Source of the DNA: Epilithonimonas vandammei
GTDB lineage: Bacteria > Bacteroidota > Bacteroidia > Flavobacteriales > Weeksellaceae
DNA: 64,000 bases
Direction of reading: 5' to 3'
Assembly: GCF_003860525.1 (NCBI RefSeq)
Contig: NZ_CP034161.1
Coordinates: 496,001-560,000, forward strand
Shown here piece by piece: positions 16,213-24,312 of the stretch (within the stretch, counting starts at the first letter, position 1; every line of letters begins with the position of its first letter). Position numbers and translations under genes: made by a program. The notes below the pieces were generated by a model that saw nothing but the letters and a program-made list of their open reading frames with translations, was not told the origin of the DNA and ran no database searches.

Positions 16213-18657
16213 TTAATTTTTTATGTAAATTCTTTTAACCCGTGGAGAAATTGAAGTTAATACTTCATAAGTTATTGTACCACAATATTTTGAAAATTCT
16301 TCAAGCGAAGGATTTGAATTAAAAATCGTTACAGAATCGCCTTCTTTTGCAACAACATTATCTACATCAATCATCATCATATCCATACAAATGCTTCCAA
16401 CAATTGGGCAGAGTTTATTATTAACACCCATATTTCCAACTTTGTTTCCAATCAATCTTGGAATTCCATCTGCATAACCAACTGGAACTGTTGCAATTTT
16501 TGTATCGTGTTCAGCTCTAAATCTTCTGCTATAACCAACTGATTCTCCTTTTTTTACTTGCGAAATTTGTGAAATCACCGTTTTAAAACTAACAGAATGT
16601 TGAAGTTGTTTTTTGATGTCAGGATTCGAAGTTTCTCCAATCATTCCAATTCCAATTCTTACCATATTGTATTGGTAATCAGTATAATTGGTGATTCCTG
16701 AAGAATTAAGAATATGTCTAATAGGTTGATAACCTAATTTATCAATCAAATAACTCGAATTTTTTTCGAAAGTTTCTAATTGATTCAAAGTAAATTCTTT
16801 TTCTTCAGGTATATCAGATGAAGATAAATGACTGAAAATACTCTGAACTTTTACATCCATTGAGTTTAATTTTTCAGTTAATTCATCTAATTCAAAATCC
16901 TTAAAACCAAGACGATGCATTCCTGTTTCCAATTTGATATGAATCGGATATTTCTGTTGATTTCCTGATTTTATCAATTGCTCATTGAATAATTCTAAAA
17001 CCCGAAGACTGTAGATTTCCGGTTCCAGATTATATTCGATAACGCTGTCATAACTGTGTTGTTCAGGATTCATCACAATTATCGGCGTGGTAATTCCTTT
17101 CTTTCTGAGTTCAACACCTTCGTCTGCAAATGCAACACCAAGATAATCAATATGATGATGTTGGAGAAATTCGGAAATTTCATAACTTCCTAATCCATAA
17201 GCATTTGCTTTTACCATTGCCATCATTTTGGTTTCAGGTTTTAGCAAAGTTTTATGGAAATTAATGTTATGAAGAATGGCGTTGAGATTGATTTCCAAAA
17301 CTGTATCGTGTTTTCTGAGTTCAAGAATTTCTTTGATTTTTTCAATCTCGAATTTCCTTGCACCTTTCAGAAGAATGACTTGATTTTCTAAATCATTAAT
17401 GACTTTACTTTCAATGAATTGATTGGTATTATTAAAAGTAAAAGTTTCAGAATTAAATAATTTATAAAACGAACTGATTTCCTCGCCAATAAGAAAAACT
17501 TTATCAAATTTTTGTTCGTTAACCAGCTCAGAAACTTCAGAATATAGTTCTTCCGAATTCTCATTAGAATCCAAAATATCTGTCAGAATCAGAGATTTTT
17601 TAGGTTTGTTATATTCGCCGATAAACTGAAAAGCAATTTTCAAAGAATCCAAATCTAGATTGTAAGAATCATTGATAATCAAATTATTTCTAATTCCTTC
17701 AATGCTTTCTAGACGCATTTCAATCGCTTTCAGCGCATCGATTTTTTCTTTGATTTGAAGATTTGATAAATTGAACTGTTTCAAAATTCCAATCAAAGCC
17801 AAAACATTGGTTAAAGTCGCTTCGTCTCTTTGATTGATTGGCAGAGAAAATTCTTCCTCAAAACATTTGATTTTAATATCCTGAGTTCGGTCATTAACAT
17901 CAGAAATTATCGTAATATCATTATTACTTTTTAATCCGTATGATATTAATTTTTTACTTGAATATAATTGATTGATTAAATTGCCTGTCAATTCGTTATC
18001 AGAATTAAAAAATATAATTTCTGATTGTTTGAACAGCTTTAGTTTTTCATTAATTAATTCTTCTTCAGAACTGAAATTTGCCGAGTGAGCTGTTCCAATA
18101 TGTGTCAATAATCCAATCTTTGGGTGGAAAACATTTTCTTGTTTTTCCATTTCGCCGGGCTTCGAAATTCCAACTTCGAAGATTCCTAACTCGTGCTTTT
18201 TATCGATTTGCAACAATGATAATGGCAAACCGATTTGAGAATTAAAACTTTTCGGGCTTTTAACCGTAACAAACTCATTAGAAAGACATTGATAAAGCCA
18301 TTCTTTCAGAATAGTTTTTCCGTTACTTCCAGTAATTCCAATCGAATTGATATGAGAATGCTCGAAATGGTATTTGGCAAGAGTTTGTAAAAATTCAACA
18401 GAATTTTCTGTAATGATTTGATTGATTGAAGAATTATCGATTTTATTTTCAGTAATAATCGTATCAATTCCTTTTTCGATAACAGTCTCGATATATTTCT
18501 GTCCGGAATTTTTTTTGGTGCTTATCGTAAGAAATGCAGTGTTTTTTGTAGAATAAATCGTTCGGCTGTCAAACGCCAAATTTTTGATTTTGATATCTTG
18601 ATTTCCAACGATTTCCGATTTTGTTATTTCGGATATTTGTTTTAAAGTGTAATTCAC
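16213..18657 (-). CDS. murF-alr: Bifunctional MurF / alanine racemase
   Basis: An 814-residue fusion typical of Bacteroidetes that both makes D-Ala and adds D-Ala-D-Ala to UDP-MurNAc-tripeptide. The MurF half (about 1-445) has the ATP loop G-I-T-G-S-N-G-K-T (107-115) and M-R-L-E-S-I-E-G (314-321). The Alr half (about 450-814) has the PLP lysine K483 in M-V-K-A-N-A-Y-G-L-G and V-G-Y-A-D-G for the second catalytic base region. Translation must begin at a GTG: the codon two before it in frame is a stop. That GTG overlaps the TGA of the upstream toxin gene by four bases (GTGA), which implies translational coupling to a toxin-antitoxin pair. Confidence 0.95.
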   Translation of the reverse strand: MNYTLKQISEITKSEIVGNQDIKIKNLAFDSRTIYSTKNTAFLTISTKKNSGQKYIETVIEKGIDTIITENKIDNSSINQIITENSVEFLQTLAKYHFEHSHINSIGITGSNGKTILKEWLYQCLSNEFVTVKSPKSFNSQIGLPLSLLQIDKKHELGIFEVGISKPGEMEKQENVFHPKIGLLTHIGTAHSANFSSEEELINEKLKLFKQSEIIFFNSDNELTGNLINQLYSSKKLISYGLKSNNDITIISDVNDRTQDIKIKCFEEEFSLPINQRDEATLTNVLALIGILKQFNLSNLQIKEKIDALKAIEMRLESIEGIRNNLIINDSYNLDLDSLKIAFQFIGEYNKPKKSLILTDILDSNENSEELYSEVSELVNEQKFDKVFLIGEEISSFYKLFNSETFTFNNTNQFIESKVINDLENQVILLKGARKFEIEKIKEILELRKHDTVLEINLNAILHNINFHKTLLKPETKMMAMVKANAYGLGSYEISEFLQHHHIDYLGVAFADEGVELRKKGITTPIIVMNPEQHSYDSVIEYNLEPEIYSLRVLELFNEQLIKSGNQQKYPIHIKLETGMHRLGFKDFELDELTEKLNSMDVKVQSIFSHLSSSDIPEEKEFTLNQLETFEKNSSYLIDKLGYQPIRHILNSSGITNYTDYQYNMVRIGIGMIGETSNPDIKKQLQHSVSFKTVISQISQVKKGESVGYSRRFRAEHDTKIATVPVGYADGIPRLIGNKVGNMGVNNKLCPIVGSICMDMMMIDVDNVVAKEGDSVTIFNSNPSLEEFSKYCGTITYEVLTSISPRVKRIYIKN

Positions 18658-18956
18658 TTTTCAGTAATTGTTTTGTAATTAGAATCTGGATTTCGAAAAT
18701 TATTAATCATATTCAATAGATTGAGTTGATTTCCTGCAATCTCATAAATAATAGAAGTATGTTTGGTAATCAATAATTTATGAAAATTTGTATCTTCATA
18801 TTTCTGATGAATTAAATGCCCATTTTTAAGCAATGAAATTTTTCTCTCCAGAATCTCATAAAAATCTTCCAATACATCGAATCCCCAATTTTCTATAAGA
18901 AAGTCTTCCAGATTTTCTAAATCTGACTTCGCTCTATTTGTCCAAAAGATGTTCAT
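18654..18956 (-). CDS. RelE/ParE-family toxin
   Basis: A 100-residue basic protein with the RelE/ParE layout: N-terminal W-T-N-R-A-K-S-D-L-E-N-L-E-D-F-L, central helix with S-L-L-K-N-G, and a strand-rich C-terminal half (F-H-K-L-L-I-T-K-H-T-S-I-I-Y-E-I). ParE-like toxins act on gyrase and RelE-like ones cleave mRNA; the target cannot be told here. I chose the ATG at 18956 rather than the TTG 15 bases upstream. The start overlaps the end of the antitoxin gene, and its stop overlaps the GTG of murF-alr. Confidence 0.72.
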   Translation of the reverse strand: MNIFWTNRAKSDLENLEDFLIENWGFDVLEDFYEILERKISLLKNGHLIHQKYEDTNFHKLLITKHTSIIYEIAGNQLNLLNMINNFRNPDSNYKTITEK

Positions 18957-19272
18957 TTCTCTTTCTTGCAATTCTTTCTTTTGCTTGATTCATAAAAATA
19001 GAATGTTCGGTTATTCTGCCGTTTTTAACATCTTCCAAACCTTCTTCAATAGCCTTTAGAATATCATCTTTTGAAGTAACTTCTGGGTCAATAATTTCCG
19101 CAATCTTAAGCAACTCTTCCGGATTGAATTTCTTTTCCTTCATCTTGCGGAAAAATGTAGGTTCAGAAATCCCGCTTTTCTCAATGATATATTTGATTTT
19201 AAAAGGAGAATTCTTCAAAATCTCATCAATCGAATTGCTGATTTTTATATAATTTTTAATTTCTAATATCAT
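18934..19272 (-). CDS. Antitoxin of the RelE/ParE pair, HTH-like N-terminus
   Basis: A 112-residue acidic protein directly upstream of and overlapping the toxin gene. The N-terminal part (K-Y-I-I-E-K-S-G-I-S-E-P-T-F-F-R-K-M-K) reads as a helix-turn-helix, and the C-terminal part (V-K-N-G-R-I-T-E-H-S-I-F-M-N-Q-A-K-E-R) resembles toxin-binding tails of flavobacterial antitoxins. It probably represses its own operon, which would also contain murF-alr, patatin and ybeY. A TAAATTTG -7-like box lies at 19304-19311 on the same strand, between tdk and this gene. Confidence 0.72.
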   Translation of the reverse strand: MILEIKNYIKISNSIDEILKNSPFKIKYIIEKSGISEPTFFRKMKEKKFNPEELLKIAEIIDPEVTSKDDILKAIEEGLEDVKNGRITEHSIFMNQAKERIARKRNEHLLDK

Positions 19273-19303
19273 TTTGTGAGAGTTTTTACTATTAAAATTT
19301 AAA

Positions 19304-19311
19304 CAAATTTA
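19304..19311 (-). promoter_or_regulatory. Candidate -7 box for the antitoxin-toxin-murF-alr operon
   Basis: On the minus strand TAAATTTG, ending 32 bases before the antitoxin ATG. No good TTG at the usual distance, so only the -7 element supports it. Confidence 0.3.
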
Positions 19312-19326
19312 ATTAAAATAATGATA

Positions 19327-19917
19327 TTAATCTTCTTTAGGTTTTAAAACTTCATCCACAAAAACTCTTCTGCTCACTGCATCATAAGCTTCGGTTTCTC
19401 CAAGTTCCACCAACTCTTTTCCTGCAGAAGTCCGCATAGAATAGTTGGCAAGATTTCCTGTTCTTCTACAAATCGCATGAACTTTGGTCACATACTCGGC
19501 TGTTGCCATCAGATTCGGCATTGGCCCAAACGGACGACCGAGAAAATCCATATCCAGACCGGCAATCACAACCCGGATTCCATTATTTGCTAATTGATTG
19601 GCTACGTCAACAATGCTTTCATCAAAAAATTGTGCTTCATCTATCGCAACCACATCACAATTAGAGCCCAACAAAAGAATCTCAGAAGGACTTTCCACAG
19701 CTGTACTTCGGATTTTGGTCTGATTATGCGAAACGACGTCTTCCTCAGAATATCTTGTATCGATTTTCGGTTTGAAAATCTCGACATTCTGGCCAGCCAT
19801 TTCCGCACGACGGAGTCTTCTAATGAGTTCTTCCGTTTTTCCAGAGAACATAGAACCGCAGATAACTTCCATCCAACCGCTTTGTTTGGAATGATTAATT
19901 GTATTTTCTAAAAACAT
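19327..19917 (-). CDS. tdk: Thymidine kinase
   Basis: Phosphorylates thymidine for salvage. The 196-residue type II enzyme has the P-loop G-S-M-F-S-G-K-T (21-28), D-E-A-Q-F at 93-97 with catalytic E94, and the lasso region before the C-terminus. The zinc-finger cysteines are mostly missing: only C150 remains of the first CxxC pair (C-R-R-T) and no later CxxC/H is seen. Related flavobacterial sequences that I recall are similar. The gene precedes the antitoxin by 54 bases. Confidence 0.94.
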   Translation of the reverse strand: MFLENTINHSKQSGWMEVICGSMFSGKTEELIRRLRRAEMAGQNVEIFKPKIDTRYSEEDVVSHNQTKIRSTAVESPSEILLLGSNCDVVAIDEAQFFDESIVDVANQLANNGIRVVIAGLDMDFLGRPFGPMPNLMATAEYVTKVHAICRRTGNLANYSMRTSAGKELVELGETEAYDAVSRRVFVDEVLKPKED

Positions 19918-19960
19918 TATTAATTTAGCAAAAAATTGTTTTAAAATAATATTAAAAACA

Positions 19961-20036
19961 CTTCGACAAGCTCAGTGTGACACCTCTAATATTAAAAATT
20001 TTTGTTTTTAGCGTTGTCAGGCTGAGCTTGTCGAAG
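19961..20036. repeat. Inverted repeat, CTTCGACAAGCTCAG family
   Basis: Arm CTTCGACAAGCTCAGTGTGA (from 19961) pairs with the arm ending at 20036 (20 of 22 positions), around a 32-base loop, in the gap between the divergent tdk and the acidic protein gene. It belongs to the same family as the CTTCGACTCCGCTCAG repeats near 37.6 and 39.0 kb. Confidence 0.75.
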
Positions 20037-20128
20037 CCTTAAATTAGGAACAAAATTCTATATAAAATTAGCAAATTGTTCTTAAATTTATAAGCATCAA
20101 ATTTAAGTAAAAATTAATAAGATATATT

Positions 20129-21289
20129 ATGCAAAATTGGCGGGAATCATACGATAAAGTTTTCGAAGAGATAAAGAATCTTTTGTCAGAATTATCAAAA
20201 TCTGATACTTACGAAGATATTTTGATGAAGGAAAATGAAATCAATCAGTTGTATCAAAAATTTTCTTTTCTTAAAGTTTCGCAGAATTTTGAGTTTTCGT
20301 CAACAGAAATTGAACCTTTGCAAATTATTGAAAATCAATTGACAAACTCTGATTCAAATTTGATTTCTGTAGAAGATTTCGAAGAAGAAAATAAAGTGGC
20401 GGAAATTGTAGTTGAAGAAACCGAGGTTCACGATATTTTTGATGACGTGCCGGAAGTGGAAGAAGTTCATTCTTTTGAGGAAATTGATGCACAGGAAGAT
20501 TTGGTTGAGGAAACGGTTTTGGAAAATGAACCTGTAAATGAAATCGATGAAGTTCAAAATGAAGAACAAATAGATGAAGTAATTTCTGAAATTTCGACTC
20601 CGCTTAATGTGATAGAAGACATCATCAATGAATCCGAAGAAACAATTGAAACGCAAACTCCTGAAGAAATTCTTTTAGAAGAACCAACTGAAAAATTGGA
20701 ACCAATGCAGGACAGTCAATTCTCTTTCGCAATGGAAAAAGAACAACCAATTGCTGAAGTTTCTAATGATGATTATGAAGCTAGATTGGCTGAAAAAGAA
20801 GCTAAACTGAAAGAACTTGAAGAAAACAGAAGAAAAATTGTAGAGTTTTCAAAAGAAAATACTCAGAAAGTTTATGAATCTCAAACTCAAGCAGAATCTC
20901 ACGATAAGAAATTCAAATTGGCCCATATCAAAGGTTTGAAAATTGCAAAATCTTTGTTCGATGATGACCATTTGGAAGAGGAAGAAAAACCTGTTCCGGT
21001 TCAAACTTCGGGAAGTCTTCTGAAGAATAATGTGCCGACAGATTATATGGAAGCACCAAAACCAAAGCCAGAATTCAAGCTGGATTTGAATGATCGGATT
21101 GCTTTCTCTCAGTATTTATTTAATGGAAGCCAAAGTGAACTTAACCAAGTCGTTTCCATTCTGAATTCTTTCAATTCTCTGGAAAAAGCTAAGGAATTTT
21201 TAAGCGATATCTATTACGAGAGAGATTGGAAAAAGGTGGATAATTATGCACAGAGGCTTTGGACTTTGGTAGAAAATAGGTTTTTGTAG
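20129..21289 (+). CDS. Acidic conserved protein of unknown function
   Basis: A 386-residue protein without signal peptide or membrane segment. The middle (about 85-230) is dominated by glutamate and probably disordered, with a lysine/glutamate coiled-coil-like stretch around 225-260. Both ends look conserved and folded: the N-terminal W-R-E-S-Y-D-K-V-F-E-E-I and the C-terminal D-R-I-A-F-S-Q-Y-L-F-N-G through W-K-K-V-D-N-Y-A-Q-R-L-W. No function is known to me. It is followed with no gap by rsmI, suggesting translational coupling. Confidence 0.8.
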   Translation: MQNWRESYDKVFEEIKNLLSELSKSDTYEDILMKENEINQLYQKFSFLKVSQNFEFSSTEIEPLQIIENQLTNSDSNLISVEDFEEENKVAEIVVEETEVHDIFDDVPEVEEVHSFEEIDAQEDLVEETVLENEPVNEIDEVQNEEQIDEVISEISTPLNVIEDIINESEETIETQTPEEILLEEPTEKLEPMQDSQFSFAMEKEQPIAEVSNDDYEARLAEKEAKLKELEENRRKIVEFSKENTQKVYESQTQAESHDKKFKLAHIKGLKIAKSLFDDDHLEEEEKPVPVQTSGSLLKNNVPTDYMEAPKPKPEFKLDLNDRIAFSQYLFNGSQSELNQVVSILNSFNSLEKAKEFLSDIYYERDWKKVDNYAQRLWTLVENRFL

Positions 21290-21964
21290 ATGAGCGGTAT
21301 TTTATATTTTGTTCCAACACCTGTTGGAAATCTGGAAGATATGACTTTCCGAGCTGTGAAAGTTCTGAAAGGTGTGGATTATATTTTGTGTGAAGATACA
21401 AGAACTTCTGGCGTTCTTCTTAAACATTACGAAATATCCAAACCGTTGAAATCCTATCATTTACATAACGAACATCAAGCTACACAAAAAGTGATTGATG
21501 ACCTCAAAAATGGTCAAAACATTGCCATCATTACCGATGCAGGAACTCCGGGAATTTCCGACCCAGGTTATCTTTTGTCAAAGGCTTGTGCGGATGAAAA
21601 TTTGGAAATGATTTGTCTTCCCGGGGCAACAGCTTTGATTCCTGCGCTTGTAGTTTCCGGATTGCCAAATAATGAGTTTCTTTTTGCCGGATTTCTTCCT
21701 CAAAAAAAAGGAAGACAAACTAAATTGAAACAATTAGCTGAAGAAAAAAAGACAATTGTTCTTTACGAAAGTCCGCATAAAATCAATACAACGCTTGAGC
21801 AGATCAAAGAATTCTTTGGGGAAGAAACAAAAGCGAGTTTGAGTCGGGAAATTTCGAAAAAATTTGAGGAAACTAAACGTGGGACAATCAATGAGTTAAT
21901 TGAATTCTCGAAAAGCAAAACTTTAAAGGGTGAAATTGTTCTGATTGTGAATAATAGTCTTTAA
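21290..21964 (+). CDS. rsmI: 16S rRNA (cytidine-1402-2'-O)-methyltransferase
   Basis: Methylates the ribose of C1402 in 16S rRNA. The 224-residue protein has the RsmI tetrapyrrole-methylase-like fold: V-P-T-P-V-G-N-L-E-D-M-T at the start, C-E-D-T-R-T-S, D-A-G-T-P-G-I-S-D-P-G and L-P-G-A-T-A. The last codons are unusual: the 23 bases at 21933-21955 recur exactly at 22553-22575, where they would also run in frame to a stop. The current stop therefore looks like a product of an insertion that carried a toxin-antitoxin cassette. Confidence 0.95.
   Translation: MSGILYFVPTPVGNLEDMTFRAVKVLKGVDYILCEDTRTSGVLLKHYEISKPLKSYHLHNEHQATQKVIDDLKNGQNIAIITDAGTPGISDPGYLLSKACADENLEMICLPGATALIPALVVSGLPNNEFLFAGFLPQKKGRQTKLKQLAEEKKTIVLYESPHKINTTLEQIKEFFGEETKASLSREISKKFEETKRGTINELIEFSKSKTLKGEIVLIVNNSL
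21933..21955 (+). repeat. 23-bp direct repeat, left copy (within rsmI 3' end)
   Basis: Identical over 23 bases to 22553-22575. It encodes I-V-L-I-V-N-N at the RsmI C-terminus. The two copies bracket 597 bases holding the antitoxin and the broken toxin gene. Confidence 0.9.
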
Positions 21965-22011
21965 AATTTGAGAGATTAAAAATTGTATATTTGTCTATAA
22001 TCATTATAGTT

Positions 22012-22233
22012 ATGACTTCCATTATTATAACACCCAGAAATAAAAAAGAACTTAGTGCTTTGAAACATTTTATCAAAGCTCTGGATTTGCCCTATAATGA
22101 AAGTAAAGAAGATATTTCAACCAATACAATAACAAAAGAACAATTTGAAAAGGAATTGGAGAATAGTTATTCTATTGATGAATTTTCGCAGAAAACAACT
22201 CAATTTTTACAAAATCTCAAATGGAAAAAATAG
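22012..22233 (+). CDS. Antitoxin of a small type II toxin-antitoxin cassette
   Basis: A 73-residue protein, M-T-S-I-I-I-T-P-R-N-K-K-E-L-S-A-L-K-H-F-I-K-A-L, with the strand-then-helix start seen in RelB-like and DUF2683-like antitoxins, then an acidic tail. The ATG at 22012 is preferred to a TTG 21 bases upstream because a TATATTTG -7-like box occupies 21986-21993. It overlaps the toxin gene by 13 bases. The cassette is bracketed by 23-bp direct repeats. Confidence 0.68.
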   Translation: MTSIIITPRNKKELSALKHFIKALDLPYNESKEDISTNTITKEQFEKELENSYSIDEFSQKTTQFLQNLKWKK

Positions 22234-22543
22234 AAATCTTCTTCAAAAAGGAAGTTGAGGATTTCTTTAATGCATTGGTTCTTGAACTTTTCGAAAAAGA
22301 TTACTTTCGAATTTGGAAAATGCGATAGAATACAAAGAAAAATTGATTTCATTTATAAAGAATTCTATTAATCTATTCCCGGCTAAAAGAACTCCTAAAA
22401 AATTGAAATCTTTTGGAAGTCAGTATGTTTTCTATAAAGCCAATCAAAAGACGACGTGGTATATTTTCTTTGAAAGATTTGACAATAAATTCCTCATCAA
22501 ACACATTACGAATAACCATTCAAAAGATGCAAAATATCTTTAA
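22221..22543 (+). pseudogene. Frameshifted RelE-type toxin
   Basis: From ATG 22221 the frame reads M-E-K-I-E-I-F-F-K-K-E-V-E-D-F-F through D-Y-F-R and then, after residue 30, runs into a TAG at 22326. One base later, from about 22313, another frame continues N-A-I-E-Y-K-E-K-L-I through W-Y-I-F-F-E-R-F-D to a stop at 22543. Adding one base at about 22310-22312 restores a single protein of about 107 residues, the usual RelE/ParE size. So the toxin seems inactivated by a single-base deletion in a short A/T run; a sequencing error or programmed slippage are the alternatives. Confidence 0.7.
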
Positions 22544-22552
22544 GTAAATTAT

Positions 22553-22575
22553 AAATTGTTCTGATTGTGAATAAT
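22553..22575 (+). repeat. 23-bp direct repeat, right copy
   Basis: Exact second copy of the rsmI 3'-end segment. It is followed by TCT TAA in the same frame, so it probably represents the original end of rsmI. The TTG of the fabG promoter lies inside it. Confidence 0.9.
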
Positions 22576-22594
22576 TCTTAAAGTATTATTTTTG
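22565..22594 (+). promoter_or_regulatory. fabG promoter (TTG-N19-TAnnTTTG)
   Basis: TTG at 22565-22567, a 19-base spacer and TATTTTTG at 22587-22594 match the Bacteroidetes promoter consensus exactly; the fabG ATG is 33 bases further on. The TTG is supplied by the right copy of the 23-bp repeat. Confidence 0.65.
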
Positions 22595-22627
22595 CCATAA
22601 CAAATTTAGAAAACATTATAAAAATAT

Positions 22628-23371
22628 ATGGGATTACTACAAGGTAAAGTTGCCATCATCACAGGTGCAACGCGTGGAATCGGAAGAGGAATTGCTGAAG
22701 TTTTTGCCAAAGAAGGTGCAAAAATAGCATTCACTTATGCTGGTTCTGTTGAAAAAGCTAAAGAATTAGAATCAGAATTAAGCAAAATAACAGAAATCAA
22801 AGGATATCAGTCAGATGCTTCGGATTATGACGCTGCTCAGAAATTGGTTGAAGATGTTTTGGCAGAATTTGGAACGATTGATATTTTGGTAAATAATGCA
22901 GGAATCACCAGAGATAACTTGATGTTGAGAATGTCAAAAGACGATTGGGACACGATTATCAAAGTTAACTTGGATTCTGTTTTCAACTTGACTAAAGCGG
23001 TTATCAAACCAATGATGAAGGCAAAATCCGGGTCTATCATCAATATGACTTCTGTTGTAGGTGTTAAAGGTAATGCAGGACAAGCGAATTATGCGGCGTC
23101 TAAAGCGGGTGTTATCGGTTTTTCGAAATCTATTGCATTAGAGTTAGGTTCCAGAAATATCCGTTGCAACGCTATTGCTCCTGGTTTCATTGAAACTGAA
23201 ATGACCGCTGCTTTGGACGAAAAAACGGTGCAAGGCTGGAGAGACGGTATTCCAATGAAAAGAGGAGGTCAGCCTGAAGATGTTGCCAATGCTTGTGTGT
23301 TCTTCGCAAGTGAATTATCGTCCTACGTTACAGGTCAAGTCCTGAATGTAGATGGCGGAATGCTGACATAG
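22628..23371 (+). CDS. fabG: 3-oxoacyl-ACP reductase
   Basis: NADPH-dependent reduction of 3-oxoacyl-ACP in fatty acid synthesis. The 247-residue SDR protein has G-A-T-R-G-I-G (13-19), N-N-A-G (89-92), the catalytic S142, Y155 and K159 (Y-A-A-S-K) and the C-terminal Y-V-T-G-Q-V-L-N-V-D-G-G-M typical of FabG. It stands alone between its own promoter and terminator. Confidence 0.96.
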   Translation: MGLLQGKVAIITGATRGIGRGIAEVFAKEGAKIAFTYAGSVEKAKELESELSKITEIKGYQSDASDYDAAQKLVEDVLAEFGTIDILVNNAGITRDNLMLRMSKDDWDTIIKVNLDSVFNLTKAVIKPMMKAKSGSIINMTSVVGVKGNAGQANYAASKAGVIGFSKSIALELGSRNIRCNAIAPGFIETEMTAALDEKTVQGWRDGIPMKRGGQPEDVANACVFFASELSSYVTGQVLNVDGGMLT

Positions 23372-23397
23372 GAATAATATTTTTCGCAAATCAATAG

Positions 23398-23428
23398 AAA
23401 AAGACTTTCAGAAATGGAAGTCTTTTTT
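23398..23428 (+). terminator. fabG terminator
   Basis: Hairpin with arms AAAAGACTT/AAGTCTTTT and a TTTTTT run, 27 bases after the fabG stop. Confidence 0.75.
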
Positions 23429-23550
23429 GCTTTATCTATACATTATTTGTATCGATTCCAAATTTTCCATATAAATTTAGATTCTCTAAAATTTGCTAAG
23501 CTTGGAATAATAATAGTTAATAAATTTGGCTTTAAACCTTAAAAAATAAG

Positions 23551-24300
23551 ATGAAAGTAGCCTTATTTATTCCCTGTTATATCGACCTGATCTATCCTAA
23601 TGTCGGTATTGCAACATTAGAACTTTTGGAGAAATTAGGAGTTGAAGTCACTTTTCCCTTGCAGCAAACCTGTTGCGGTCAGCCAATGGCCAATGAAGGC
23701 GATCAAAAGCATTCTGTGAGAACAGAAACCCAATTCTGCGAAAACTTTAAAGACCTCGATTTCGATTACATTGTTGGGCCCGCCGGCAGTTGTGTCAAGC
23801 ACGTTAAATTCCATATGGATACAATTCCTCAGACGGATACGGTAACGGAAATCCGGCACAAAACCATAGAACTGGTGGAGTTTATCCACGACGTTCTTAA
23901 AGTGAAAGATTTTCCTTGGGCTGACTTTCAGCATACGGTTGCCATCCACAATTCCTGTAGTTCTATCCGGGGACTTCACATAGCGTCCCGTTTTGAATGG
24001 CAGGAACCTTATTTTAACAAAACAGAAGATCTTTTGAAGCAAGTACCCGGCGTCAAAATCGAAACGATTGACCGGCCAGAGGAATGCTGCGGTTTTGGCG
24101 GTACGTTTTGCGTTACCGATGAAGCCGTAAGTGCAAAAATGGGTCAGGATAAAGTGGCAGACTATACCAGACATCAGGTAGAATATGTGGTATCGCCCGA
24201 TATGTCTTGTCTGATGCATCAGGAAGGTATTGCAAAACGGGAGAAATCGAATCTGAAGTTTGTGCACATTGCACAGGTTCTGAATAACGGACCTTTTTAA
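23551..24300 (+). CDS. lutA: L-lactate utilization protein LutA (cysteine-rich Fe-S protein)
   Basis: Subunit of the LutABC iron-sulfur L-lactate oxidation complex. The 249-residue protein has the two CCG domains of the family: C-C-G-Q-P near residue 40 and E-E-C-C-G-F-G-G-T-F near 180, with further conserved cysteines (G-S-C-V-K-H and N-S-C-S-S). It heads a tight operon lutA-lutB-lutC-nucleosidase (gaps 12, overlap 8, 9 bases). A TAAATTTG -7-like box lies 22 bases upstream of the ATG. Confidence 0.92.
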   Translation: MKVALFIPCYIDLIYPNVGIATLELLEKLGVEVTFPLQQTCCGQPMANEGDQKHSVRTETQFCENFKDLDFDYIVGPAGSCVKHVKFHMDTIPQTDTVTEIRHKTIELVEFIHDVLKVKDFPWADFQHTVAIHNSCSSIRGLHIASRFEWQEPYFNKTEDLLKQVPGVKIETIDRPEECCGFGGTFCVTDEAVSAKMGQDKVADYTRHQVEYVVSPDMSCLMHQEGIAKREKSNLKFVHIAQVLNNGPF

Positions 24301-24312
24301 TTAAAATCAACA

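Noticed and set aside
23635-24267. 210-residue open frame antisense to lutA
   Set aside because: A shadow frame caused by codon bias; it shows no domain, and lutA on the other strand is certain.
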